64,000 nucleotides of DNA. It comes from Isoetes taiwanensis. Taxonomy: Eukaryota; Streptophyta; Lycopodiopsida; Isoetales; Isoetaceae. How positions within the stretch are numbered: the first letter of the stretch is position 1; the number at the start of each line of letters is the position of its first letter. Below the pieces are notes generated by a model. That model saw only the letters and a list, made by a program, of their open reading frames with translations, was not told where the DNA came from and did not search any database. The DNA lies in assembly GCA_021234155.1 (NCBI GenBank), contig JAJEKV010000031.1, forward strand, positions 5,470,748 through 5,534,747. Direction: 5' to 3'. The translations under genes and the position numbers were made by a program. Positions 24,063-36,163 of this stretch are shown in pieces.

Positions 24063-24608
24063 CACAACAACAACATATAATTTGTTGCAAATGGCCAAAT
24101 CTGTTCCAGTCTGCTCCCCATGACAATTAAGATGCTTGATGTGGCTGAAGGTCCACATTTGGAAGCCTTTAATGGTGTAATGCTGACACAAAAGAATTAG
24201 GTACAGTAATTGCTCAGAATACTCTTGAACATGTGGAGGCCCCTCGAAGGTTTATATCAGAGGATGACAAATTGCCAAATTGCAGGTACATTACTTCTGT
24301 ATGGTAATCAGGGGAATTTTATTTGGAGGGTTTTTTTGTGGATGGCTTAGAGGGTTTTACAAGAGAATATTCCTTAGACTATTTTGTATGGCATGTTGTA
24401 CTAGTTGCCATTTTTTTGGTAACATGTATCAGAATGAACATATACCAGAATGAATTCTGTACGAGTCAATGTATAGCAAAATCAAGATGGACTGAATAAT
24501 ATATGTATTGCATACATTCACTAATATATACAGTGCAGGTTACCAGCCACACTATTAACTATTAGAATTTGATATGAAAAAGTTCGTACAAAGAACTGTG
24601 GTGGTTCT

Positions 24609-25131
24609 TCAAGGAAGGAGCCTATGTAGAACATCCTCTGTCAACACAGGCTGAATGATGTCCAAAAAAAACCTAGGGTCATGGTTGAGGACTTTCTCAA
24701 ATACGTACATCAGATGTTTGCATGGAATATATACCCTTTTTAGTTCTCTGCCCATGGAATCCGGGCATGTGCATGTAGGATGCTTGCAGATCCTTACTGT
24801 ATAAGTTTCATCTGGTCGACGCACCTGGTATTCAACATCCGTGTGGTGGATATTGACCTTTATGGACTCAATATCACACTCCAGTTGTAAAGCTTGATTA
24901 AGCTTTGTTTCAGCTTCTACAAAAAGCTTCCCTCATCTGTTCATGTGCTTCCCAAAACGTTCCATGAAGTGGGAAGAGCTGTTAATAGTAGGAGAATTCA
25001 CACTAGTCACATTGGGAATTGAGCTCCTTGGATTAATCCCTCTAATAGAAAAGTTTTCTTTCTCCAATGTTTTTGCCACAGGCCAATCTGCTGGACGAGT
25101 AGGTGTGGCTAAGATGCCCGCAACTGGATAG
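24609..25131 (-). pseudogene. SWIM zinc-finger protein C-terminal remnant
   Basis: Read on the minus strand, the frame ending at 24609 contains VRICKHPTCTCPDS, then VYIPCKHLMYVFEKVL and DPRFFLDIIQPVLTEDVLHR. The C-x-C-x(n)-C-x-H arrangement (CTC ... CKH) is the SWIM zinc-binding motif found in plant MULE-type transposases, FAR1-like factors and some E3 ligases. Upstream the frame continues open (ETKLNQALQLECDIESIKV) back to a TGA near 24936 (HMNR then stop), beyond which it reads again as TRPADWPVAKTLEKENFS. No transposase core was seen, so the parent family is undecided. Confidence 0.6.
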
Positions 25132-25673
25132 TAGGTATGCTACACATTTTGAGGACAAAACCAAAACCTTTGTGTGACCGCGTTCGATGGTAGTTTCATA
25201 TGCAAATTCCATTCTTAGTAAAACTTAAGTTGTGCAATATTTGAACAAGTTACTTTTAACGATGCCATGAAGGTGTAGCTAGCAATGAGTTTATTGACTT
25301 CCCAACCACTAGTTCACATTAGAGCGACATCTAAAGCCTATTGATAATTAGCCTTCAATGTTCATATAGTCCATGTGTTTAGAGTGATGGACCCTTTAGT
25401 TAACACATAAGAGATTAGGAAGTGCATCTAGAGAATCTAGCACGAGTATGATCTAATCTTCACAAGCCCGATGCAGAGTATGAGGAAAGTTGTTGTGGCA
25501 TATATATGCAGTAGGAACTGGGATCTGAAAGAAACAAAGATCCTTCCCAAGCAAGTGGAAGAACGCACTAGAGCAACATGCAAGCAAGTGCAAGGTGGGT
25601 AGGTACTAGTTGGAGTCAAGAGGTCACACCAAACTGCCGCCATTTGAAATTAAAAACCGGCTTGTGGCCCCAT

Positions 25674-26249
25674 TTATACATTTATCAAAAACAAAAGCGT
25701 GGTATTTTCAACATCCAATGCGACCGTCAAAAGATCGACCTTTCTTTCCATGCCTGCCATAGAACTCAATTCATTTGGAGGCAGCTCGAATACTACATTG
25801 CCATTGTAATGGGAGGGTAGACATCTTACTGATGTTGGTGCAGAAACAGATGAACACAATCTTTTCAATTTGCTAGATCCAAAACGTGGATACAATGTTT
25901 ACATTGCTCTCAAAAATATGTTGGGTCGGACTGTCAACAATTATAGGTGCATGAGGAGTGCTGACCTCAGTGGGAATAGGAGTGCCTTCGACTGTTACAA
26001 AGTTCCCATTACATGATAGGGCCACATACACACTATCACCCTCTTGACTCAAAACTTCTTCAAGAAGGACCGTCCTGCCTCTCCCACTCGTGGATTGCAC
26101 AACACACAAATTTTCATTACGAAATTGAAAACTATCACACAGCCATTTCCTAGACAGTAGACATTCTCCATTCTCAATCGTTTACCTGGTGATGTGACTA
26201 TCACGTCATTTGCAGTGAAAGCAAGAATCTCACAATCGTTTGCAGCCAT
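25674..26249 (-). pseudogene. Uncharacterised minus-strand reading frame, frameshifted
   Basis: Begins MAANDCEILAFTANDVIV at 26249. It continues after a shift as KWLCDSFQFRNENLCVVQST and LLEEVLSQEGDSVYVALSC, and after another shift as LSSMAGMERKVDLLTVALD. It could be the N-terminal part of the SWIM-domain gene downstream on the same strand, but about 540 bp of unrecognised sequence separates them. I do not recognise the family. Confidence 0.3.
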
Positions 26250-26633
26250 TGCTTGAAGAAAAAGTTTGTGCTACACAGACAACACACCCTCTCCGAAACT
26301 AGAATGCTAATACAAGAAAATCCGTTAACACATTAAATCCCTTAGCACATTAAATTTGGGCCACGAATAATTATAATTAGCGAATGCACTACTACAATTT
26401 CGTAAGATAATTAAGTTTGTACCTTTCTTGCCCGTAATTTTACCGCATTAATTATATACGTTATAGAAAATTGTTATAGAAAAACGTTATAGAAAAAAGA
26501 GAAAATTGTGCTTCCTTTAAAATTGTTCAATCGTTTTTAAAAAAGTCGACATATTGGTGTAAAATTTCTAATAAGTTCATTTGGAAAAAAATTTGGAAAA
26601 AACGTGAAGGACATTTTCAAAAAACAACGTTCA

Positions 26634-27170
26634 GGTGGGAAACGCCTTTGCCTTCCAGATCGAGTGCGGCGGCGCTCCTCCTTCTTTCTGTGCTAGCCAA
26701 TCTGACTGTGGGGCTCCCTTCACATCGCTATTGCAGATTTCGCAACTGGTAAATACTCTTCTTTTGATTTTTCTGTACTTCTTCTTTTGATTTGCAAAAA
26801 AAAATTCTGCCTTCTAGATCGAGTGCGGCGGCGCTCCTCCATGTTTTTGTGCAATCCGGACTGAATGCGGGGGCTCCATTCAAACATGGTAATAGCTTTT
26901 TTTCTGTGCTACTTAAGCAAGATCTGTCTTCCTATCAAAAAAATACTTTCTTCATGATCCGGAATGGGGCCTTCGGGCCGAGTCTTGCGGTATTTGCTCA
27001 ACTATTTGTGCAATCCAGTTCTTGGAAAAATATATCTCCAGCTCCATACTCCAGTTAGGTGGGAAAACGTCTGTGCCTTTTGGACCTAGTGCGGCGGCGC
27101 TCCCCATATTTCTGTGCAGGAAATAGCTCCAGACATAGCGGTATTACAGATTTTGCAACAGGTAAATACT
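26634..27170. repeat. Three diverged GC-rich repeats
   Basis: The block GGTGGGAAA...GCCTT, then GAGTGCGGCGGCGCTCC, occurs at about 26635, 26808 (start truncated) and 27058. Copies 1 and 3 end in GCAGATTTCGCAACTG / ACAGATTTTGCAACAG followed by GTAAATACTCT, which looks like a splice donor, so these may be amplified 5' exon sequences. Confidence 0.7.
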
Positions 27171-27179
27171 CTGGATTGA

Positions 27180-27661
27180 TGCTGGAAGTTGTGTGTGGAT
27201 GTGTAGAGATCTTATAGTATAGCATGAATACTTTGTCTGTTTCTTTTTGGTCCCCTTCTGTATGGCTTTGACAGCCAAATCAAAGAGCACAAGAAGCAAC
27301 AGCAAAGGAAATTACGGTGGCATTGCTTGGTGAAGCAGACCTTTCCCTACTTTGGAACATGCCTAAATCCGACATGGTGGAGCCTACTTCAGAATAACGA
27401 AGCGGGCGGCATACTCTTTACATGCGAGTAGAGGAGGTCCAGGCTGCATTGTTACCAAGTTTTAATCCCTATGTCTTTCGCCTCCATCATCTTGCCTCAT
27501 TTATTGCCTCAGCTGTATCTTTTCTTCCCACTGGCATAACCGAAGAGATGAACCCATTTTCCTTATGCAAATTTCTGGCTTCCATGTCCTGTTGGTAGTT
27601 TGTTGAGCAACCTCTTATGTATCATTGTTGCCTTAACTTATGTACTGTCAACTGATGCCTT
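27180..27661. other. No recognisable gene
   Basis: Contains possible exon-like text on + (27290-27420, basic and Gln-rich in one frame) but no frame I can assign. TTTGTTGAGCAACCTCTTAT near 27600 is echoed after the CACTA element at about 37470 (TTTGTTGAGAAACCTCTTAT). Confidence 0.4.
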
Positions 27662-28493
27662 AAATCTTTGCAATGTTACCATAAAATGGCATGCTCGATA
27701 TATAAAACCGAGCCATAGCGATCCATTTTTTATCCCTTTGGTATGCTAAATGCAAACTCCTGAAGATGCCATTCTCTTGCAGCCTGCATGCCTCAAAGAT
27801 TGGCATCATGATCTTCTGATGCAAGTAGCCTTCTGAGCAGGAAGATTTGTTTGATGATTATAATAAACATTGAAGTTTTGTAAATTAGATACATTTCTGG
27901 CCAGGAAGTTATACGATAAGGAATTGTTAAAATGACCTCAAGGTTAACATATGGGACGGTGATAACAATGATGGAATTTGGCGATAAGGTTATTTGATGA
28001 TAAATCTACTCTGTTCACACGAATGAAGGAAGCAATAGGCGTTGGAATCGGCCACGAAATTTCATTTTCTTTGCAAATAAAGACCCCGTACATTCCTACA
28101 ACGCGACAAGTCTGGAAGGCTGCCAATCAAGGCATTTCCTCTCAAGTTCCAAGAGATTCTATAGAGCCTCTAAGGTGAGTATTTGGTAGGATGATTTTAA
28201 ATACACGGCCCCTCTCACATACTATACCTCTCCAGCTGCTATCACATGGATTTCACAGCTGCTATCACTGATGCCTTGATTATTTTAAATGTACCTTAAA
28301 TGTTTTTAAATGTACAGCTTTGGCTTTTGCCTCAAATCTTTGCAATGTTACCATAAAATGGCATGCTTTCGAAGATATAAGCGGCTTGACCATAGCCCGT
28401 CCATTTTTTATCCCTTTGATATGCTAAATGCAAACTCCTGAAGATGCCATTCTCTTGCAACCTGCATGCCTCAATGATTGGCATCATGATCTT
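27662..28493. repeat. Pair of ~155-bp direct repeats
   Basis: 27662 to about 27815 and 28334-28493 share AAATCTTTGCAATGTTACCA, CTAAATGCAAACTCCTGAAG and TTGGCATCATGATCTT. The second copy ends four bases before the CACTA element. Confidence 0.85.
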
Positions 28494-28497
28494 GATT

Positions 28498-28790
28498 CAC
28501 AACAAGAGAATGGACATTTAGCGACGTGGGCTTGCGGCGATGCGTGCGGCGTGGACGTCGCAAATAAGCGTGACCATCGCGGCGTCAATGCGGCGTCCGC
28601 GTCGCGGAGACCGTCGCGCATGCGGCGTGTGGTGCGACGTCGACACCGTGGCGTGGCGGTCTGTCCGCGCCGGTGTGCCACGCGTCTACGACCGCGTCGC
28701 ATCGCGCGTCGCGTCACTTTTGTGCGGACGTGGCGTCGCGTCGCGGCGATCGCGTCGCGGGCGTCTGGCTGGACGTCTAGTGTACTTTGT
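28498..28790. repeat. CACTA left terminal and CpG-dense subterminal region
   Basis: From 28512 the sequence is packed with GCGACG, GTCGCG and GCGTGCGGCGTGG variants and is far richer in CpG than its surroundings. Long open frames on both strands here come from base composition and are not genes. Confidence 0.88.
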
Positions 28791-31700
28791 TCTTTTTGGA
28801 GAACAAGGGTGGTCTTCTGGCCACGAAAGTTGGTCCCCAAGGTAATGTCGATATTCTGAGTCCATTGGAAGAGCCAAATCATGGTTTTGGAGAGGGGAAA
28901 TTGCTCGTCCATCGCCGGGGCCGCCGTAAAGAGAACTTTTGTGGCAGCATGTGAGCTCTGGAAGACTCGGAGCTATTTCATCGTGCACCAACACTGCATA
29001 TCCTAGTGAAATGTTTTTCTCATGTCCGCACCGGCACGTTGCACCACTTGTCAAAATTCCACCTTTTTTCGATCACGAATTTTTTAGTTATGCGTTCTTT
29101 TGCATTCATGCTTCATAAATTCGTAATTAATGCATGGTATGGAATTAAATTCTGATTTTTGTCGGTTGGCTTCCTAGGTCATCCCAGCATACAGGCAAAT
29201 TTTTAGAATTTTCGGATAAAGTTCTGATCAAATAGGTAGCATTGGAAGCGGTCCAGGCGTCTGTTGTTGAGGCGTTAGCAAGACATTCATAAATTCGTAA
29301 TTAATGCATAGTAAGGAATTAAATTCTGATTTTTTGTCAGCAGGCTTCTTAAGTCATCGCCAATGTACATGCCAGTTTTCAAAATTTCGGACAAGGTTTA
29401 GATCAAAGTGTTTGCATTAATGCGGTTAAGGCGGCTTTGTTGTTGGGCGGTGAGTGGCACACTTGCCCAAGTCAAACAAGGCCAGGACCTTGCAAGGCCG
29501 CCTCATTAGAGGGGAGATTCGAACCCCAAGAGGCGAGCCACAAAAAAGTTTCGAGGCGACCTTTCTGGCGGCTCCCGGGAGGGCCCAGACGCTAAAGACC
29601 ACACTCCGGGATCTCGGTTTCCCTATCCCCCGTTGAATCCTTCGTTCAAGGGCCCCGCTCGATAAGGTCAAAAATCCAATATCCGTCCGGGAGAACTTAT
29701 CAAACCCTTGAAGCGTCTACTTGGCCGGCCGTGTAGAAACCAAAGTGTTTTGTCGTTCGGACATTGCGGAGGCTCGAAATGGCGATTCGACTTCGCCACA
29801 TCGTCAGGAGGCCGAAATTACCCTAGAGACCAAGTTGCACGGTCGGTTTTGCAAAAGAAAGAAACACTTCGCCCTACATTGCAAGATCGGCGACCACCTC
29901 CTAGGCCAATTGACTACGAGTGTGTTGGACATGAGATAGTTTGACGCTACCTCGAGAAGGGGTGGTCTTTTGGCCATGAAACTTGGTCCCCTGTGGCAAT
30001 GTCGACGTTCGAGTCCATTGGCGAGCGAATCCACGATTCGAGGAGGGGAAGTTGCCCGTCCGTCGCCGGGGCCCGGGAGAGGACTTTTGGGGCAAGTCGC
30101 TTCCGGATGGTTTTAGGGTCCGTGCTCAAGGCCAAGACCCCCCTCTACGTCAAGACCGGGCGCAAGGTCCTAGTCAAATCGACAAGGATAGAGCCTCAAA
30201 CGTAAACCCTATGAGTTGCCGAGGTTCTAGCGGGGGTTTGCGTTTTGGGTGCCGAATTTTTGGTCCTTTGCACTTGGGAATTGGGTGATAAGATGCGATT
30301 GAGAACGCGAAGCAAGGGGGCCCGGCCGGAATGGAGTTTGGATCTGTACTCCTCCGTCGTGGCGGTTAAGAAGCAAGGCGCGCTTTTGCAAGAAGCAAGA
30401 CATTCATAAATTCGTAATTAATGCATAGTACGGAATTAAATTCTGATTTTTTGTCGCCGGGGTTCCTAAGTCATCGCCAACATCTGAGGCCAGTTTTCAA
30501 AATTTCCGGACAAGGTTTAGATCAAAGTGTTTGCATTAGAAGCGGTCAGGGCAGACTGTTGTTGGGCAGCTGAGCCTGGCACACTTGCCCAAGTCAAACA
30601 AGGCGGGACCTTGCAAGGCCACCTCATTAGAGGGGAGAGTCCCGGACCCCGGGAGGCGAGGCCCAAAAAGTTTCTCGAGGCGACCTTTCCTGGCTCCCGG
30701 GGGCCGTGCGCTAAAGACCACACTCCCAAATCTCGGTTCCCCTATCCAACCGTTGAAATCCTTCGTTCAAGGGCCTGTCTCGATAAGGTCCAAAAATCCA
30801 ACATCCGTCCGTGAGAACTTATCAAACCGCTGGCGTCATGCGGTCTAATCGTAGAAACCAAAGTGTTTTGTCGTTCGGACATTGCGGAGGGTCGGAATGG
30901 CGATTCGACTTTCGCCACATCGTCAGGGAGGCCGAAATTAACCTAGAGACCAAGTTGCACGGTCAGTTTTGTAAAAGAAAGAAACACTTACGCCCTACGT
31001 TGCAAATGATTCGACATGACCACCTCCTAGGCCAATTGACTCACGAGAGTGTGTTGGACATGAGATAGTTTGACGCTACCTCGAGAAGGGGTGGTCTTTT
31101 TGGCCATGAAACTTGGTCCCTGGGGCAATGTCGGCGCCCGAGTCCATTGGCAGAGCGAATCACGATTCGGAGAGGGGAAGTTGCCCGTCCGTCGCCAGGG
31201 CGTTCGGGAGAGGACTTTTGGGGCAAGCTGCCCGGATGGTTTTAGGGTCCGTGCTCGGCGGCCAACACCCCCCTCACGTCAAGACCGCGAGCGCAAGGTC
31301 CTAGTCGAATCGACAAGGATAGAGCCTCAAAGCGTAAACCCTATGAGTTGCGGGTTCTAGCGGTGGTTTTGCGTTTTGGGTGCCGAAGTTTTGGTCCTTT
31401 GCACTTGGGACTTGGCTGATAAGATGCAGTTGAGAACGCGAAGCAAGGGGCCCGGCGGAATGGAGTTTGGATCTGTACTCCTCCCGTTGTGGCGATTAAG
31501 TAAAGGGCGACTTTTGGAGTAGCAAGACATTCATAAATTCGTAATTAATGCATAGTACGGAATTAAATTCTGATTTTTTGTCACAGGGTTCCTAAGTCAT
31601 CGCCAACATCTGAGGCCGTTTTCAAAATTTCGGACAAGGTTTAGATCAAAGTGTTTGCATTAGAACGGTCGGGCACTGTTGTTGGGCAGCCGAAGCCGCA

Positions 31701-34700
31701 CACTTGCCCAAGTCAAACAAGGCGGGACCTTGCAAGGCCGCCTCATTAGAGGGGAGAGTCTGGACCCGGAGGCGAGGCCCAAAAGTTTTCGAGGCAGCCT
31801 TTCACGGCGCTCCCCGGGGGGCCGTGCGCTAAAGACCACACTCCGAATCTCGGTTCCCCTATCCGGCCGTTGAATCCTTCGTTCAAGGGCCTGTCTCGAT
31901 AAGGTCAAAAAAATCCAACATCCGTCCGGTGAGAACTTATCAAACCCTGAAGCGTCTGCGGTCGGCCCGTGTAGAAACCAAAGCGTTTTGTCGTTCGGAC
32001 ATTGCGAGGAGGCTCGGAATGGCGATTGACTTTGCCACATCGTCAGGGAGGCCGAAATTACCCTAGAGACCAAGTTGCGGTCGGTTTTGTAAAAGAAAGA
32101 AACACTTCGCCCTACGTTTGCGAAAAGATTCGACTGACCACCTCCTAGGCCAATTGACTACGAGTGTGTTGGACATGAGATAGTTTGACGCTACCTCGAG
32201 AAGGGGTGGTCTTTTGGCCATGAAACTTGGTCCCTGGGGCAATGTAGGCGTTCCGAGTCCATTGGCGAGCGAATCACGATTCGGAGAGGAAGTTGCCCGT
32301 CCGTCGCCGGGGCCTTCCGGGAGAGGACTTTTGGGGCAAAGCTGCTTCGGATGGTTTTACGGTCCGTGCTCACGGCGTCAATACCCCCTCACGTCAAAGA
32401 CGGCGTAAGGTCCTAGTCGAATCGACAAGGATAGAGCCTGCGAAACGTAAACCCTATGAGTTGCGGGTTCTAGCGGGGTTTTGCGTTTTGGGTGCCGAAG
32501 TTTTGGTCCTTTGCACTTGGGACTTGGCTGATAAGATGCGATTGAGAACGAAGCAAGGGGGAACAGCGGAATGGAGTTTGGATCTGTACTCCTCCCGTTG
32601 TGGCGGTTAGAAGTAAAGGGCGGCTTTGCAGTAGCAAGACATTCATAAATTCGTAATTAATGCATAGTACGGAATTAAATTCTGATTTTTTTGTCAGCAG
32701 GCTTCCTAAGTCATCGCCAATATGAGCCAGTTTTCAAAATTTTTAGGACAAGGTTTAGATCAAAGTGTTTGCATTAGAAGCGGTCCCGCAGGCTTTGTTG
32801 TTGGGCAGCCGGTGGCACACTTGCCCAAGTCAAACAAGGCCGGGACCTTGCAAGGCAACCTCATTAGAGGGGAGAGTCCAGGACCCGAGGGAGGCGAGGC
32901 CCAAAAAGTTTTTCGAGGCAGCCTTTCTGGCGGGCTCCCGGGGGCCGTGCGCTAAAGACCACACTCCGAATCTCGATTCCCCTATCCGACCCTTGAATCC
33001 CTTCGTTCAAGGGCCCTGTCTCGATAAGGTCCAAAAAATCCAACATCCGTCAGGTGAGAACTTATCAAACCCTGAAGCGCCCTGCGGTCGGCCAGTGTAG
33101 AAACCAAAGTGTTTTGTCGTTAGGACATTGCGGAGGGCTCGAAATGGCGATTCGACTTCGCCACATCGTCCGGGAGGCGAAATTACCCTAGAGACCAAGT
33201 TGCGCGGTCCGGTTTTGCAAAAGAAAGAAACACTACGCCCTACGTTTGCGTGTTAACTGACCACCTCCTAGGGCCAATTGACTACGAAAGTGTGTTGGAC
33301 ATGAGATAGTTTGACGCTACCTCGAGAAGGGGTGGTCTTTTGGCCATGAAACTTGGTCCTCGGGGCAATGTCGGCGTTCCGAGTCCATTGGCGAGCGAAT
33401 CACGGTCCGGGAGAGGGAAGTTGCCCGTCCGTCGCCCGGGGCCGCCGGGATAGGACTTTTGGGGCAAGCGCTGCTTCGGATGGTTTTAGGGTCCGTGCTG
33501 CGGCGTCAACACCCCTCTACGTCAAGACACGGCGCCCAAGGTCCTAGTCGAATCGACAAGGATAGAGCCTCAAACGTAAACCCTATGAGTTGCCGAGGGT
33601 TCTAGCAGGGGTTTTGCGTTTTTGGGTGCGAAGTTTTGGTCCTTTGCACTTGGGACTTGGCTGATAAGATGCAGTTGAGAACGCGAAGCAAGGGGCCCGA
33701 CGGAATGGAGTTTGGATCGTACTCCTCCCGTTGTGGCGGTTAGAAGTAAAGGGCGCTTTTGCGTAGCAAGACATTCATAAATTCGTAATTAATGCATAGT
33801 ACGGAGTTAAATTCTGATTTTTTGTCAGCAGGCTTCCTAAGTCATCGCCAACATACAGGCTAGTTTTCAAAATTTTCGGACAAGGTTTAGATCAAATTGT
33901 TTGCATTAGAGCGGTCCGGGCAACTGTTGTTGGGCAGCCCGAAATGGGCACACTTGCCCAAAGCCAAACAAGGCCAGGGACCTTGCAAGGCAACCTCATT
34001 AGAGGGAGAGTCCGGACCCGGAGGCGAGGGCCAAAAAGTTTCGAGGCAGCCTTTCTGGCGGGCTCCCAGGGGGGCGTGACGCTAAAGACCACACTCCCGA
34101 ATCTCGGTTCCCCTATCCGACCGTTGAATCCTTCGTTCAAGGGCCCTGTCTCGATAAGGTCCAAAAAAATCCAACATCCGTCCGTGAGAACTTATCAAAC
34201 CCAAGCGTCCCCGGTCGGCCAGGTGTAGAAACCAAAGTGTTTTGTCGTTCGGACATTCGCGGAGGCTCGGAATGGCGATTCGACTTCGCCACATCGTCCG
34301 GAGGCCGAAATTACCCTAGAGACCAAGTTGCATGGTCATTTTTTGCAAAAGAAAGAAAACTTCGCCCCACGTTAAAGATTCGGTGACCACCTCCTTGGCC
34401 AAATTGACTACGAGTGTGTTGGACATGAGATAGTTTGACGCTACCTCGAGAAGGGGTGGTCTTTTGGCCATGAAACTTGGTCCCCGCGCAATGTCGGCGT
34501 TCGAGTCCATTGGCGAGCGAATCACGATTCGGAGAGGGGAAGTTGCCCGTCCGTCGCCGGGGGCCGCCGGGGAGAGGACTTTTTGGGGCAAAGCTGCTTC
34601 CGGTGGTTTTAGGGTCCGTGCTGCGGCCAACACCCCCCCTACGTCAAGACCGCGGCGCAAGATCCTAGTCGAATCGACAAGGATAGAGCCTCGAAAGCGT

Positions 34701-35170
34701 AAACCCTATGAATTGCCGGGTTCTAGCGGGGTTTTGCGTTTTGGGTGCCGTTTTGGTCCTTTGCACTTGGGACTTGGGCGATAAGATGCAGATTGAGAAC
34801 GCGAAGCAAGGGGAACAGCGGAATGGAGTTTGGATGCATACTCCTCCGTTGTGGCAGTTAGAAGTAAAGGGCAGCTTTTGCAGTAGCAAGACATTCATAA
34901 ATTCGTCAAGGACACTTGCCCAAGTCAAACAAGGCCAGGACCTTGCAAGGCCGTCTCATTAGAGGGGAGAGTCCGAACCCCAAGAGGCGAGCCCCAAAAA
35001 GTTTCCCGAGGCAGCCTTTCTGGCGGCTCCCGGGGGCCCGTGACGCTAAAGACCACACTCCCGGATCTCGGTTCCCCTATCCGACCGTTGAATCCTTCGT
35101 TCAAGGGCCCTCGTTCGATAAGGGCCAAAAAAATCCAACATCCGTCCTGGAGAACTTATCAAACCGCCAC
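28790..35170. repeat. Satellite array of ~1.12-kb units inside the CACTA element
   Basis: The block GCAAGACATTCATAAATTCG begins units at 29278, 30395, 31522, 32634, 33766 and 34886, giving periods of 1117, 1127, 1112, 1132 and 1120 bp: five full units. A rearranged, more diverged partial unit precedes (28790-29277), and a truncated one with an internal deletion follows (34886-35170). Copies differ mainly by small indels at G/C-rich positions, so no frame is conserved; apparent ORFs on either strand are chance. GGTGGTCTTTTGGCCATGAA and CCAAGTCAAACAAGGC are constant landmarks. Confidence 0.93.
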
Positions 35171-35205
35171 CCCAGGCTCAAACATGCCACCCCAGGCTCA
35201 AACAT
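35167..35205. repeat. Short tandem duplication
   Basis: CCACCCCAGGCTCAAACAT occurs twice in a row at the end of the satellite array. Confidence 0.8.
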
Positions 35206-35348
35206 TCGTAAGTAGTAGCAATAGAAGATTGGTTAAATCCGGAATGTGATTTTGACTGCATATATGGCTCGGGAATGTCCAAATTAGCATAAGGACAAAC
35301 TTTCATGACCATCAGATGAAAAAAAGGCACCAAAAAAATTAAAAAGTG

Positions 35349-35510
35349 TTAGACGTCGCTATAACAAAATACGTCGCGGACACGTCGCATGCGACGTTAA
35401 ACCGTATATACGATTTTGAAATCGTATATACGATTTTGAAATCGTATATACGATTTCAAAATTACGTCGCATGCGACGTCGCGACGTCGCATGCGACGCC
35501 GTAGTGTTTT
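35349..35510. repeat. Internal CpG-rich palindromic block
   Basis: Contains TACGTCGC, repeated GTCGCATGCGAC palindromes and three tandem copies of CGTATATACGATTTTGAAAT (the last altered) at about 35406-35465. It shares its vocabulary (AGACGTCGCTATAAC) with the right end of the CACTA element (TATAGACGTCGCTAAAT), so it may be a displaced subterminal region or a second, nested terminus. Confidence 0.8.
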
Positions 35511-35689
35511 TTTCTGATCCGCGGGCGTCTTTCCGGGGACCATTCCTAGGCTTCCTTCTATCGACTATTTTGGGCGATCTTCGGCGCTACGACCTTGAAC
35601 GACTTGCAAGCACTCTTTTTAAGGTTAGTAGATCATGGTTTTTGGATTGAATGGTTTTTTGGATTGAATGATTTAGTGTAGATTTCAAA

Positions 35690-36060
35690 ATTTTTTTTCT
35701 ATCTCTTTCCTTCTTTTTCTTCTTCTTGTTTCTTCATTCTTCTTCTTTTTCCTTCTTTCCTCATTTCTTTCTTCGATTCTTCCCTTATTTCACTCTTCCA
35801 TTCTTCTATCTTCTTCCATTTCATTCTCTTATTTCTTCCATTCTTCTCTTTCTTCCATTCTTCTCTTTCTTCCCCTAATTTCTTTTTTCTCCTCTTTCCC
35901 CTTCTCTTCTTTCTCCTACCCTTCTCTTCTTCTTTGATTCATTCATTTTTTTTCTTTCTTGTTTTACTATTTCTTCATCCTTTTTTTTTTTTTTTTTGTT
36001 TCTTCTTCGATCTTTTTTTTCCGTTGTTCTTATTCTTCTAACTCTTTGTTGCTTTCTATT
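35690..36060. repeat. Pyrimidine-rich low-complexity tract
   Basis: Almost entirely C and T on the + strand, with TTCTTC/TTTCTTC runs. Confidence 0.9.
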
Positions 36061-36163
36061 TCGATTTGGACCCGTCAGGATCTTGTTACACACGTCCTTC
36101 TTTTGGTAAGTTGATGGCTTGCATTTTATTTTTTATAATTTTAAGCGGGTTAAAAAAATTGAT

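Noticed and set aside
28428-29054. Long overlapping Arg-rich open frames on both strands
   Set aside because: They coincide with the CpG-dense CACTA end; GC-rich repetitive DNA lacks stop codons. Amino acid content is compositional with no domain.
29461-29535. tRNA T-arm-like text (reverse complement GGGGTTCGAATCTCC) in the satellite
   Set aside because: Present in that form in few units; no matching D-arm or anticodon arm, so no tRNA gene is supported.
29426-35249. Dozens of 60-140-codon open frames repeated along the array
   Set aside because: They recur with the 1.12-kb satellite but change frame from unit to unit because of indels, on both strands, so no frame is maintained.
35875-36093. 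Minus-strand Lys/Arg-rich frame
   Set aside because: Translation of a pyrimidine tract; pure low complexity.
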